Of a stretch of DNA of 64,000 bases, positions 46,624-55,264 are shown in pieces; positions within the stretch are counted from its first letter, which is position 1; each line of letters begins with the position of its first letter. The notes beneath the pieces are model-generated. The model searched no databases. It was not told the DNA's origin and saw only the letters and a list, made by a program, of their open reading frames with translations. The stretch covers positions 5,028,001 through 5,092,000 of the forward strand of contig NZ_CP109446.1 in assembly GCF_036227265.1 (NCBI RefSeq), given 5' to 3'. A program made the translations under genes and the position numbers. The DNA is from Streptomyces sp. NBC_01476. Lineage in GTDB: Bacteria; Actinomycetota; Actinomycetes; Streptomycetales; Streptomycetaceae.

Positions 46624-46930
46624 AGCCGGCCGGACCGGAATCCCCCTGTGCGCACGGCGGTTGTCCGAACGGCCCGGCGCACGGAAGCACAACGCGAGTA
46701 CAACGGGCGGCGGAAGGGTAAGCAGGTACTCGGTTCGCTCCGGGCGCCCCGAAACCGGGACAGGACGCGCAACCCGGAAAGCGGCCGAAGGAATGCCGTA
46801 CGGCACGTATGGTGAGTAGTTGAGGACTGTCCGCATCCGCATCCGGGTCGCTTGGGACCGGGATGGATCGGATCGGACCGTATGGTGCAAGGTGGCGCAG
46901 GAGTTGGACCGGGGCCGAGAGGGGGGCACC

Positions 46931-48913
46931 GTGGACGAATACGCAGGGCGGGTGCTCGCCGAGCGCTACCGGCTGCCCAGGCCGCCGGCCGACGAGTTCG
47001 AACTCACCGACACCCGCGCGTTCGACACGTACAGCGGGCAGGAAGTGCTCGTCCAGCAGGTCTTGCTGCCGGACGTGGTCATCGCCGAACTCCCGGGCGA
47101 GGAAGGCTACTCGGGGGACGGCGAAGGTCTCGGCGACAGCGCCCGCCGCGCGCTCGACGCGGCCAGGGCCGCCGCCGCCATACCCGACCACCCGCGGCTG
47201 GTGCAGGTCTTCGACATCTTCGTCGAGGACGGCAGCCTGTGGATCGCGAGCGAACTGGTGTCCGCCCGGCCGCTGGCCGCGTATCTCGCCGAACGCCCGC
47301 TGGACGCCTACCGTGCCGCCGAGGTCGCCTCCGACGTCCTCACCGCGCTGCGCGCCCTGCACGCCAACGGCTGGACCCACCGCAATGTCACCGTCAGCAC
47401 GGTGCTGCTCTGCGACGACGGCCGGGCGATGCTCGGCGGCCTGGCGGCCGGCGCCGCCCAGGAGGCGCTGTGCGGTTACGACCCGCTGCCCGAGCAGGTG
47501 CTGGCCGGCGGCGCGGAAACCGGCCGGCACGGCCCCGAGTCCTCGCTGGAGCAGGAGCGGGCCCGGCAGAACCGGATCACCGTCGTCGGCGCGGTCACCG
47601 AGCGCTGGGCGCCGGAACAGGCGCACGAGGTACACGAGAACTGGCGGCTCTCCCCGCCGGTCGGCCCGGCCGCCGACCTGTGGGCGCTCGGCTCGCTGCT
47701 CTTCCGCAGCGTCCAGGGCCACCCGCCGTATCCCGAGGACAGCGCCGCCGAACTCGTCCAGCTGGTCTGCGCCGAGCCGCCCGCCTTCGCCGAGGAGTGC
47801 GGTCCGCTGCGGCCGATCGTGGAGTCGCTGCTCCGGCCGGACCCCGAAGAGCGGCCCGAGGCGGAGGAGTTGGGGGGCTGGCTGCGGTCGCTGATCCGCT
47901 CCGCGCCCGAACCCGAGCTGGGCGTCGACACGGTCCAGGTGCCCACCGATCCGACGAAGCTGCCGATAAAGCGGCGCAAGGGCGAGCTGGTACGGCGGCG
48001 GCGGAACCGCGCGGCGGCCGATCCCTCGGCGCTGCAGCACCGCAGGCACGCCCGGGGCAAGCAGGCCAAGGCGGTCAAGGCCAAGCGGGAGAGTGCCCGG
48101 CGCAGCGAGATGCGGCAGGAGCAGTACCACCAGGAGCAGGTGGTCTCCCGCAAGCCAGGCGGCGCCGCCGCGCAGCCCCGCCGGCTCGGGGCGCGCCTGC
48201 TGGTGGCGGTGCTGGTGGTGCTGGCGGCCGTGGTGCTCTACGCGGTGCTCGTCATGCCGAACCGCAAGGAGTCCGCGGACACCAACGGGGACCGCCCGGT
48301 GCCCGCGCAGATGCCGGGCGCCGGCGGCGGCAAGAACGACGACCGCACGACGAAGCCGCCCACGCCGAAGGCCACCGGTGCGAAGCCGTCGGGCAAGCCG
48401 AGCACGAAGGCGCCGGCCGCGCCGACGACGCCGCCGGTTGCGCCGCCGGCCGCGCCGCCGGACCTCGGCTCCGACTTCGCGCTGCGTACGGACGCGGCGG
48501 GCTTCACGGTCGCGGTGCACACGGGGTGGCTGCGGACCGGGAGGAATGCCCAGGGCGAGGTGCGGTACACCGGCAGCGACATCACGCTCACGGTGGTGCC
48601 GGGGCGGGACAAGGCGACCGGGGACAGCAGCGATCCGCTCGCGTACCAGCTGGTCGAGCGGGAACTCGCCGATTTCCGGGCGTCGTCGTGGTCCTCGGCG
48701 GCCGGGCTCCAGGCGCTCACCGTGCGGGGGCATCCTGCCGCCGAGGGGGAGTACACGTGGCGCGACGCCAACCAGCAGAGCGTGTACGCCCGGAACCTGG
48801 CGATTCAGATCGACGGGCACTACCACGTCATCCTGATCGCCGGGCCTGACGGGCAACGCGCTGCGGTCCAGCGGGCGTTCGACAAGGCGGTCGAAACGTA
48901 CGAGGCCAACTGA
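46931..48913 (+). CDS. Membrane pseudokinase (kinase 3 of 4)
   Basis: 660 aa from GTG 46931 (GAGAGGGGGG upstream); an earlier in-frame start at 46893 or before is possible. The cytoplasmic part follows the kinase fold but lacks the Gly loop, the ATP Lys (VLVQQVLLPD), the catalytic Asp (WTHRNVTVSTVLL) and the DFG motif (AMLGGLAAG). The structural AADLWALGSLLFRSVQGHPP of the C-lobe is kept. A very basic stretch (RRKGELVRRRRNRAA, RRHARGKQAKAVKAKRESAR) precedes the transmembrane helix (ARLLVAVLVVLAAVVLYAVL). The outer domain reads FTVAVHTGWLRTGRNAQGEV. It probably works as a non-catalytic partner or scaffold. The 307-bp gap before it has palindromic GCCGTACGGC and no gene. Confidence 0.9.
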   Translation: MDEYAGRVLAERYRLPRPPADEFELTDTRAFDTYSGQEVLVQQVLLPDVVIAELPGEEGYSGDGEGLGDSARRALDAARAAAAIPDHPRLVQVFDIFVEDGSLWIASELVSARPLAAYLAERPLDAYRAAEVASDVLTALRALHANGWTHRNVTVSTVLLCDDGRAMLGGLAAGAAQEALCGYDPLPEQVLAGGAETGRHGPESSLEQERARQNRITVVGAVTERWAPEQAHEVHENWRLSPPVGPAADLWALGSLLFRSVQGHPPYPEDSAAELVQLVCAEPPAFAEECGPLRPIVESLLRPDPEERPEAEELGGWLRSLIRSAPEPELGVDTVQVPTDPTKLPIKRRKGELVRRRRNRAAADPSALQHRRHARGKQAKAVKAKRESARRSEMRQEQYHQEQVVSRKPGGAAAQPRRLGARLLVAVLVVLAAVVLYAVLVMPNRKESADTNGDRPVPAQMPGAGGGKNDDRTTKPPTPKATGAKPSGKPSTKAPAAPTTPPVAPPAAPPDLGSDFALRTDAAGFTVAVHTGWLRTGRNAQGEVRYTGSDITLTVVPGRDKATGDSSDPLAYQLVERELADFRASSWSSAAGLQALTVRGHPAAEGEYTWRDANQQSVYARNLAIQIDGHYHVILIAGPDGQRAAVQRAFDKAVETYEAN

Positions 48914-48959
48914 CGTTGGCGGCAACCGGTTTCCGCCGCCCGGCGGTCGGGTGCGGGTT

Positions 48960-49022
48960 TCGTCGTGACTGGTCGCGCAGTTCCGCCCCCAGACTCCGTC
49001 CGGGGGTGCCCCCAGCGCCCCT
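48960..49022. repeat. Repeat-family partial copy between kinases 3 and 4
   Basis: GGTCGCGCAGTTCCGCCCCC, then AGACTCCGTCCGGGGGTGCC and CCCAGCGCCCC, match one end of the dispersed element in copy 1. The facing arm is absent, so this is a half-element. Confidence 0.75.
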
Positions 49023-49074
49023 TGTTGGTTGTCGTTCCGCGTTGGGGGCCCTTCGCAAGGGTCATGATGGGGGG

Positions 49075-50697
49075 ATGGCAGGTTACGGGGGAGAGACCAC
49101 GGCCGCTCGGGCGCCGGGGGATGTGATCGCCGGGCGGTACCGGATCGGCGGGCGGCTCGGGCGGGGCGGGATGGGCACCGTGTGGCGGGCCGCCGATGAG
49201 CTGTTGCACCGTCAGGTAGCCGTCAAGGAGATGCACTTGCCGGACGCCGGCCTCACCGAGGCCGACGCCGACAAGCAGCGCGACCGGGCCCTGCGCGAGG
49301 CGCGGAGCGTCGCCCGCGTCCGGCACCCGCACGTCGTGGTCGTGCACGACGTCGTGGAGCAGGACGGCCGCCCGTGGATCGTGATGGAACTGGTCGACGG
49401 CCGGTCGCTGGCCGACCTCCTCGCCGAGGACGGCCCGCTGGCGCCCCGCGAGGCCGCCAGGATCGGCGCCGCCGTCGCGGGCGCGCTGGAGGCCGCGCAC
49501 CACCACGGGATCCAGCACCGCGACGTGAAACCCGCCAACGTCCTCATCGAACAGGCCGGCGGCCGCGTCGTACTCACCGACTTCGGTATCGCCCGGGTGC
49601 CGGGCAGCAACACCATCTCCGAGACCGGCTCCTTCGTCGGCTCGCCCGAATACACCGCGCCGGAGCGGATGTCGGGCCGGGCGGCCGGCCCGGAGTCCGA
49701 CCTGTGGTCGCTGGGCGCGCTGCTCTGCGCAGCCGTGGACGGGCACTCCCCGTTCCACCGGGAGTCGATCGGCGAGATCGTGCACGCGGTCGCCCTCGGC
49801 GACATCACCCCGCCGGCCTCCGTCGGCCCGCTGATGCCGGTGGTCAGGGGCCTGCTGGAGCGCGACCCGGCCCGCCGGATGGCCGCCGCCGAGGTGCGGA
49901 CGGTCCTGACGGCCTATGCGGAGCGCGGGACCGAGCCGCCGACCCCACCCCTGCCGACCGGGCCCCTGTTGCCGGCCCAGGCCGGGGCCCAGGCTCCGGC
50001 CCCGCCTTTTTCCCCCGCCCCCGAACCGCCGGTGCCCGCCGTGCCCCCTGCCCGCAAGCGGGGCCGCGTCGCCGTCGCCGCCCTCGCGGTGGCCGTGCTC
50101 GCGGTGGTGTCCGGCGCCACCGCGGCCGTCGTCGTCACCCGGGGGGAGCACGACGCAGGCGCCACCGCCGCGGTCACGACCCCGCGGACGGTCACCACGG
50201 CGCCGGTCCCGGCCGCCCGGACGCCCACCACCCCGCCCACGACCCCCACCACCCCCGCCCCGTATCCCGCCGGCTTCCAGCGGATCACCGATCCGCTCGG
50301 CTTCTCCGTCGTCCTCCCGGAGGGCTACGCGCGCGACCCGCAGCCGCCGCGGACGTACTACTGGTCGGCCGACCACAGCTTCCGCTTCGGCGAACGCGAG
50401 CAGCCCCCCGGCAATGCCTACGAGGTGATGCGCGCGCAGGACGCGGCAGGCCCGAAGGTCTACCAGGGCTACCGGGACGGCGTGATCACCCGCACCGTCC
50501 AGCACGGACAGCCCGCCGTGCTCTGGCAGTTCACCTACGACGGCTTCGGCGACGGCCGCGGCGCCCGGCGGACCTTCGACCTGTGCTGGACCGAGGGCGG
50601 CCGGATGTACGACATCTGGCTGTCCGCCCCGCTCTCCCGGGTGGAGGAGGAGCGGCACACCTTCGACACCGCCCGGGCCACCTTCCGGACACCCTGA
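49075..50697 (+). CDS. Membrane Ser/Thr protein kinase (kinase 4 of 4)
   Basis: 540 aa from ATG 49075, since codons further 5' fall in repeat DNA. The kinase core is intact: GRGGMGTVWRAADELLHRQV, VAVKEMHLPD, QHRDVKPANVLI, LTDFGIARVPGSNTISETGS and APERMSG. After a Pro-rich linker comes the helix VAVAALAVAVLAVVSGATAA, then a Thr/Pro stalk (TTAPVPAARTPTTPPTTPTT) and an outer domain (FQRITDPLGFSVVLPEGYAR). It closes the four-gene kinase series; paralogy is clear from the shared arrangement. Confidence 0.93.
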   Translation: MAGYGGETTAARAPGDVIAGRYRIGGRLGRGGMGTVWRAADELLHRQVAVKEMHLPDAGLTEADADKQRDRALREARSVARVRHPHVVVVHDVVEQDGRPWIVMELVDGRSLADLLAEDGPLAPREAARIGAAVAGALEAAHHHGIQHRDVKPANVLIEQAGGRVVLTDFGIARVPGSNTISETGSFVGSPEYTAPERMSGRAAGPESDLWSLGALLCAAVDGHSPFHRESIGEIVHAVALGDITPPASVGPLMPVVRGLLERDPARRMAAAEVRTVLTAYAERGTEPPTPPLPTGPLLPAQAGAQAPAPPFSPAPEPPVPAVPPARKRGRVAVAALAVAVLAVVSGATAAVVVTRGEHDAGATAAVTTPRTVTTAPVPAARTPTTPPTTPTTPAPYPAGFQRITDPLGFSVVLPEGYARDPQPPRTYYWSADHSFRFGEREQPPGNAYEVMRAQDAAGPKVYQGYRDGVITRTVQHGQPAVLWQFTYDGFGDGRGARRTFDLCWTEGGRMYDIWLSAPLSRVEEERHTFDTARATFRTP

Positions 50698-50841
50698 CCC
50701 GCCCGCCGTACCGCCGGTTACGCCAGGCCGACCTGCGCAATGCGAACAGCGCCACCGAACGCTGGCGTGGTTGCGCCGATCACCGAAAAAAGAGCTACTC
50801 ACGGGTATCCACGCGCGCCCGGCAGTCGTAACCTCACCGGC

Positions 50842-52446
50842 ATGACGGATTCGCCGAAGCCCCCCGCCGACGGAAACCCGGCCGCGCCCGGCACCGCCCG
50901 CGGCCCGCAGGACGTCGTCACCCCCGATCTGGTGGCCCGGCTGACCCGGGGCGTCATCGGGAGCGGCACCACCGCCAGTCACACCCCGCTGACCGGCGAG
51001 AAGCTGGCCGACCTGCCCGAGACGAGCCCGGCGGAGGTCGCCGAGGCGTTCGACCGGGCCCGGGCCGCCCAGCGGGAGTGGGCCGCCACCGCCCCGCGCC
51101 GGCGCGGCGCCGTCCTGCTGCGCTTCCACGACCTGCTGCTCGCCCGCCAGGCCGAGGTGCTCGACCTCAACCAGGTGGAGACCGGCAAGACCCGGCTGCA
51201 CGCCCACGAAGAGGTGCAGGTCGTCGCGGCGACGGCCCGGCACTACGGCCTCAAGGCGGCCTCCTACCTCAGGCCGAAGCACCGCGTCGGCGCGATCCCG
51301 GTCTTCACCAGGACCGTGGAACTGCGCCGGCCGCGCGGGGTGGTCGGGCAGATCGCGCCCTGGAACTACCCGCTGGAGCTCTCCGTCGGTGACGCGCTGC
51401 CCGCCTTCGCGGCCGGCAACGCGGTGGTGATGAAGCCCGACACCGAGACCGCGCTCACCGCCCTGTGGGCCCGCAGGCAGCTGATCGAGGCCGGACTGCC
51501 GGAAGACCTCTGGCAGATCGTGATCGGCGAAGGACCGGTGGTCGGCCCGGCGCTGGTCGAGCACGCCGACTACGTCTCCTTCACCGGCTCCACCCGCACC
51601 GGCCGCGACGTCGCCCAGCGCGCCGCCGCCCGGCTGATCGGCGCCTCCCTCGAACTCGGCGGCAAGAACCCGCTGTTGGTGCTCCGCGACGCCGACCTCG
51701 ACAAGGCCGCCGACGGCGCGGTCCGCGCCTGCTTCGCCTCGGCCGGCCAACTGTGCATCTCCGTCGAGCGGTTGTTCGTGGACGAGACGGTCGCCGACGC
51801 TTTCACCGAGAAGTTCGTGGCCCGCACCAAGGCGCTCAGCCTCGGTACCGCGCTCGCCTACGGCGCCGGCATGGGATCACTCGTCGGCGAGCGGCAGTTG
51901 GCGACCGTCACCCGCCATGTGGACGAGGCCCGCGAGAAGGGCGCCCGGGTGCTCACCGGCGGCCGGCCGCGCCCGGAGATCGGCCCTTACGTCTACGAAC
52001 CCACCGTCCTCGAAGGCGTCGAGCCCCCGATGGCGGTCTGCACCGAGGAGACCTTCGGCCCGGTGGTGTCGGTCTACCGGTTCCGGGACGAGGCGGAAGC
52101 CGTCGAGCGGGCCAACGCCACCGACTACGGCCTCAACGCGAGCGTGTGGACCAAGGACGTACGGCGCGGCCTGCGGATCGCGGCAGAGCTGCGCTGCGGC
52201 ACCGTCAACGTCAACGAGGCCTACGCGTCCGCCTACGGCAGCGTCCGCGCGCCGATGGGCGGCATGAAGGACTCCGGACTCGGCCGCCGGCACGGCTCCG
52301 AAGGCATCCTCAAGTACACCGAGGCGCAGACCGTCGCCACCCAGCGGGTGATGCCGATGGCGCCCTTCCTCGGCATGGACGACGAGAAGTACGCGGTATT
52401 CCTCAATTACTCGCTGCGGGCCCTGAAGACGCTGCGGGTGCGCTGA
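50842..52446 (+). CDS. gabD2: Succinate-semialdehyde dehydrogenase-type aldehyde dehydrogenase
   Basis: 534 aa from ATG 50842. ALDH-fold motifs are GVVGQIAPWNYPLELSVGDA, the catalytic Glu in LIGASLELGGKNPLLVLRDA, the nucleophile in FASAGQLCISVERLFVDE, and EETFGPVVSVYRFRDEAEAV. The N-terminal stretch with RPQDVVTP-like residues (GPQDVVTPDLVARLTRGVIG) fits the actinobacterial GabD2 group. It oxidises succinic semialdehyde or a related aldehyde with NAD(P). It lies 27 bases before the GMC oxidoreductase on the same strand; together they could carry an alcohol to an acid. Confidence 0.88.
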   Translation: MTDSPKPPADGNPAAPGTARGPQDVVTPDLVARLTRGVIGSGTTASHTPLTGEKLADLPETSPAEVAEAFDRARAAQREWAATAPRRRGAVLLRFHDLLLARQAEVLDLNQVETGKTRLHAHEEVQVVAATARHYGLKAASYLRPKHRVGAIPVFTRTVELRRPRGVVGQIAPWNYPLELSVGDALPAFAAGNAVVMKPDTETALTALWARRQLIEAGLPEDLWQIVIGEGPVVGPALVEHADYVSFTGSTRTGRDVAQRAAARLIGASLELGGKNPLLVLRDADLDKAADGAVRACFASAGQLCISVERLFVDETVADAFTEKFVARTKALSLGTALAYGAGMGSLVGERQLATVTRHVDEAREKGARVLTGGRPRPEIGPYVYEPTVLEGVEPPMAVCTEETFGPVVSVYRFRDEAEAVERANATDYGLNASVWTKDVRRGLRIAAELRCGTVNVNEAYASAYGSVRAPMGGMKDSGLGRRHGSEGILKYTEAQTVATQRVMPMAPFLGMDDEKYAVFLNYSLRALKTLRVR

Positions 52447-52473
52447 CGCCCCGCCCGACCCCCGGAGGACCCA

Positions 52474-54354
52474 GTGGCACGGCAGGGACAGCAGACCCGG
52501 CAGGCCCGGCAGGCACCGCACTACGACTACGACGTCCTCGTCGTCGGCTCCGGCTTCGGCGGCGCGGTCTCCGCGCTGCGGCTGACCGAGAAGGGCTACC
52601 GCGTCGGTGTCCTGGAGGCCGGCCGCCGCTTCCGCCGCGACGAACTGCCCAGGAACTCCTGGGACGCCCGCAACTACCTCTGGGCGCCCGCCCTGGGGTT
52701 CTACGGCATCCAGCGCATCCATGTCCTCGGCAATGTCCTGGTGCTGGCCGGCGCGGGCGTCGGCGGCGGGTCGCTGAACTACGCCAACACCCTGTATGTG
52801 CCGCCCGCCGCCTTCTTCCAGGACCGCCAGTGGGGCCACATCACCGACTGGCAGCAGGAGTTGGCGCCGTACTACGACCAGGCCACCCGGATGCTCGGCG
52901 TGCGGCTCAACCCCACCACGACCCCCTCCGACGTCCATCTGCGGGCCGCCGCCGAGGAGATGGGCGTCGGCGACACCTTCCACCTCGCCCCGGTCGGAGT
53001 CTTCTTCGGCGACGGCGAGGACGCCGGGGGCGGGCCGAAGGTGCGGCCCGGCGAGGAGGTCCCCGACCCGTACTTCGGGGGTACGGGCCCGGCCCGCACC
53101 GCGTGCACCGAGTGCGGGGAGTGCATGACCGGCTGCCGGCACGGCGCGAAGAACACCCTCAACGAGAACTACCTGCACCTGGCGGAGCGGGCCGGCGCCG
53201 TGGTCCACCCGATGACCACGGTGATCGGCCTCAGCGAGGAGGCCGAGGGCGGCTACCGCGTCACCACCGTCCCCACCGACCACCGCAAGAAGGGCAGGAG
53301 GCAGGTGCTGCGGGCCCGGCAGGTGGTCGTCGCGGCCGGCACCTACGGCACGCAGACCCTGCTGCACGCGATGCGCGACACCGGCCGGCTGCCGGGAATC
53401 TCCGCGCGGCTCGGCGAACTGACCCGGACCAACTCCGAGGCCCTGGTGGGCGCGCAGACCACAGCGCGCCGCTACCGCAGGCAACACCCGGACCGGCCGC
53501 TGGACTTCACCCGCGGGGTGGCCATCACCTCCTCGGTGCACCCCAACGACCACACCCACATCGAACCGGTCCGCTACGGCCGCGGCTCCAATGCGATGGG
53601 CAGCCTGTCGATGCTCGCGGCGCCGTACCGCGGCCGGGTGCCGCGCTGGCTGGAGTTCGCCGGCAACAGCCTGCGCCACCCGCTGCTGACGCTGCGTTCG
53701 CTCTCCAACCACCGGTGGTCGGAGCGGACCATTATCGGCCTGGTCATGCAGACCAGCGACAACTCCCTGACCACGTACCGGAAACCGAAAGGTCCGGGGA
53801 AGGGGCTGCTCACCGCACGGCAGGGGCACGGTGCGCCGAATCCGGTGCACATCCCGGAGGGTGCGGCGGCGGCCCGGCTGATCGCCGCCGAGATCGGCGG
53901 CTTCGCGGGCAGCAATGTGGGGGAGGCGACGCAGCGGCCGATGACCGCGCACTTCCTGGGCGGCTGCCCGATCGGGGAGGACGCCGAGCACGGCGTCATC
54001 GACCCCTACCACCGGCTCTGGGGGCACCCGGGGATCCACGTGGTGGACGGCGCCGCGGTGTCGGCGAATCTCGGGGTCAATCCGTCGCTGACGATCACCG
54101 CGCAGGCCGAGCGCGCGATGTCGCTCTGGCCGAACAAGGGGGAGGCGGATCCGCGGCCGGAGCAGGGCGCCCCCTACCGCAGGATCGCCGCCGTCCGGCC
54201 GGTCTCCCCGGTGGTGCCTGAGGACGCTTTCGGGGCGCTGCGGCTGCCCCTGCTGCCGGTTCCGGTGGTGCCGGGAGGGGTGCCGGGAGGTACGGGATCG
54301 GGGTCGCCCGGACCTGCGGGCGCCGGGTCCTCGCCGGAGTCCGGAACGTCCTGA
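52474..54354 (+). CDS. GMC-family oxidoreductase with a ferredoxin-like Cys cluster (ChoD-like)
   Basis: 626 aa, GTG start after CCGGAGGACCC. The FAD motif is VLVVGSGFGGAVSALRLTEK with VGVLEAGRRF. A cysteine motif C-x2-C-x2-C-x3-C lies at residues 211, 214, 217 and 221 (CTECGECMTGCRHGAK), spaced as for an iron-sulfur cluster. The C-terminal part has AHFLGGCPIGEDAEHGVIDP and the FAD-proximal VVDGAAVSANLGVNPSLTIT. In mycobacteria the similar choD lies beside guaB3, close to this position. The natural substrate is probably a sterol or another alcohol, unproven. The last 60 residues are Pro/Val/Gly-rich. Confidence 0.87.
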   Translation: MARQGQQTRQARQAPHYDYDVLVVGSGFGGAVSALRLTEKGYRVGVLEAGRRFRRDELPRNSWDARNYLWAPALGFYGIQRIHVLGNVLVLAGAGVGGGSLNYANTLYVPPAAFFQDRQWGHITDWQQELAPYYDQATRMLGVRLNPTTTPSDVHLRAAAEEMGVGDTFHLAPVGVFFGDGEDAGGGPKVRPGEEVPDPYFGGTGPARTACTECGECMTGCRHGAKNTLNENYLHLAERAGAVVHPMTTVIGLSEEAEGGYRVTTVPTDHRKKGRRQVLRARQVVVAAGTYGTQTLLHAMRDTGRLPGISARLGELTRTNSEALVGAQTTARRYRRQHPDRPLDFTRGVAITSSVHPNDHTHIEPVRYGRGSNAMGSLSMLAAPYRGRVPRWLEFAGNSLRHPLLTLRSLSNHRWSERTIIGLVMQTSDNSLTTYRKPKGPGKGLLTARQGHGAPNPVHIPEGAAAARLIAAEIGGFAGSNVGEATQRPMTAHFLGGCPIGEDAEHGVIDPYHRLWGHPGIHVVDGAAVSANLGVNPSLTITAQAERAMSLWPNKGEADPRPEQGAPYRRIAAVRPVSPVVPEDAFGALRLPLLPVPVVPGGVPGGTGSGSPGPAGAGSSPESGTS

Positions 54355-54375
54355 AAAAGCGGTATGGTGTGCACC

Positions 54376-54423
54376 GCAGAGCGGCCGGTCCCGGGCGTCC
54401 CTGGGAGCCGACCGCCTCTTTGA
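54376..54423 (+). terminator. Imperfect hairpin downstream of the GMC gene
   Basis: AGAGCGGCCGGTCCC pairs imperfectly with GGGAGCCGACCGCCTCT and is followed by TTTGAG. Probably the terminator of the ALDH-GMC unit. The rest of the 324-bp gap to 54678 between convergent genes holds no supported gene. Confidence 0.55.
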
Positions 54424-54678
54424 GTCGTGACCGGGCTGCTGTCCCCTGCCGACCGGCCACTGATCACCGCTGCGAGGTCCCACGGCGGGTGCACGACTGC
54501 ATCCGCCTCATCGCACCGGCTGCACCCCGCCCAGCTGCGTCTGGGCGGTGTCCTGTTCCACGCGTGGTGTTGGATGACCGCCCCTGGCTGGCACGGACAC
54601 TCCCTCCAACGAAGGGGGCGCGCGGCGGTCACGTGCCGTTCGGGTGATCCCCCTGAACGGGTTTCGCCGGTCCGACTT

Positions 54679-54993
54679 TCACACCCGGCCCCGGCACAGT
54701 TCCAGCAGCGTCATGGCCAGCGCGGTGCCGGGCTTGCTGCCGAGCGCCTCGCCGTAGGTGCGCAGCACCTCCATCTCGCGGGTCAGCGCCACCCGCCGCC
54801 CGCCGGCGCCGATCCGGGCGGTCTGGATCTCGGCGGAGACGGCCATCCGCTCACCGACCAGCGCGATGATCCGGGCGTCGAGGTCGTCGATACGCTGCCG
54901 CCTCTCGGCGATGAGCACGTCGGCGGGTACGGCGGGCGTACCGGCCGCACCGGTTGTGGGTGAGGTCTGCGTCGCGGGTGCGATCTCGGTCAC
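54679..54993 (-). CDS. Chorismate mutase, AroQ class
   Basis: 104 aa, GTG start at 54993 with CAGGAG 6 bases upstream. The helical AroQ core reads RRQRIDDLDARIIALVGERM, VSAEIQTARIGAGGRRVALT and REMEVLRTYGEALGSKPGTA, with the active-site Arg, Asp and Glu pattern. It turns chorismate into prephenate, the branch point to Phe and Tyr. The N-terminal 25 residues are Thr/Ala/Pro-rich. There is no signal peptide, so it is the cytoplasmic biosynthetic enzyme. A short ORF with rare Phe and Tyr codons and a strong hairpin lie just upstream, suggesting attenuation. Confidence 0.93.
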   Translation of the reverse strand: MTEIAPATQTSPTTGAAGTPAVPADVLIAERRQRIDDLDARIIALVGERMAVSAEIQTARIGAGGRRVALTREMEVLRTYGEALGSKPGTALAMTLLELCRGRV

Positions 54994-55038
54994 GTCTGCT
55001 CCTGGAAGGTCGTGGGCCCCCGGGTCCCGCGGACGCGA

Positions 55039-55072
55039 CAGGCGCCCCGGGCCGAGTGGCCCGGGGCGCCTG
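55039..55072 (-). terminator. Perfect hairpin in the chorismate mutase leader (candidate attenuator)
   Basis: CAGGCGCCCCGGGCC pairs without mismatch with GGCCCGGGGCGCCTG around a 4-base loop. It lies between the short leader ORF and the chorismate mutase start, 46 bases before the latter. There is no T-run. Confidence 0.7.
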
Positions 55073-55092
55073 GTAAGTCGCTTGTCAGCAGT

Positions 55093-55161
55093 TCACGCGA
55101 CGCGACCATGGCAGCCGGACCGGCCGGTGCCATAGGTAAACGCGAAGCTGTGCGTCTGCAT
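55093..55161 (-). CDS. Candidate Phe/Tyr leader peptide, 22 aa
   Basis: ATG 55161 to TGA 55093 on the minus strand. The peptide begins MQTHSFAFTYGTGRSG and ends CHGRVA. The aromatic codons are TTC, TTT and TAT; TTT and TAT are rare in DNA this rich in GC. CATACT lies 7 bases before the ATG and fits a -10 box of a leaderless transcript; a TTGCCC 19 bases further up could be the -35. The ORF ends 20 bases before a perfect hairpin that precedes chorismate mutase. The arrangement is that of a transcription attenuator sensing charged tRNA-Phe or tRNA-Tyr. This is inference; no homologue comparison was possible. Confidence 0.5.
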   Translation of the reverse strand: MQTHSFAFTYGTGRSGCHGRVA

Positions 55162-55264
55162 GGCACCCAGTATGGACCACCGCCCCCGTCCGCGGGCAAG
55201 GAGCCCCCCGGCCCCCCGGTAGACTCGGCGGGGACCCCTCGCAGCAACCGCCGGAAGGCCGCCC

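Noticed and set aside
54427..54963. Plus-strand 178-codon frame between the GMC and chorismate mutase genes
   Set aside because: It runs antisense into chorismate mutase and has no ribosome-binding site or recognisable sequence.
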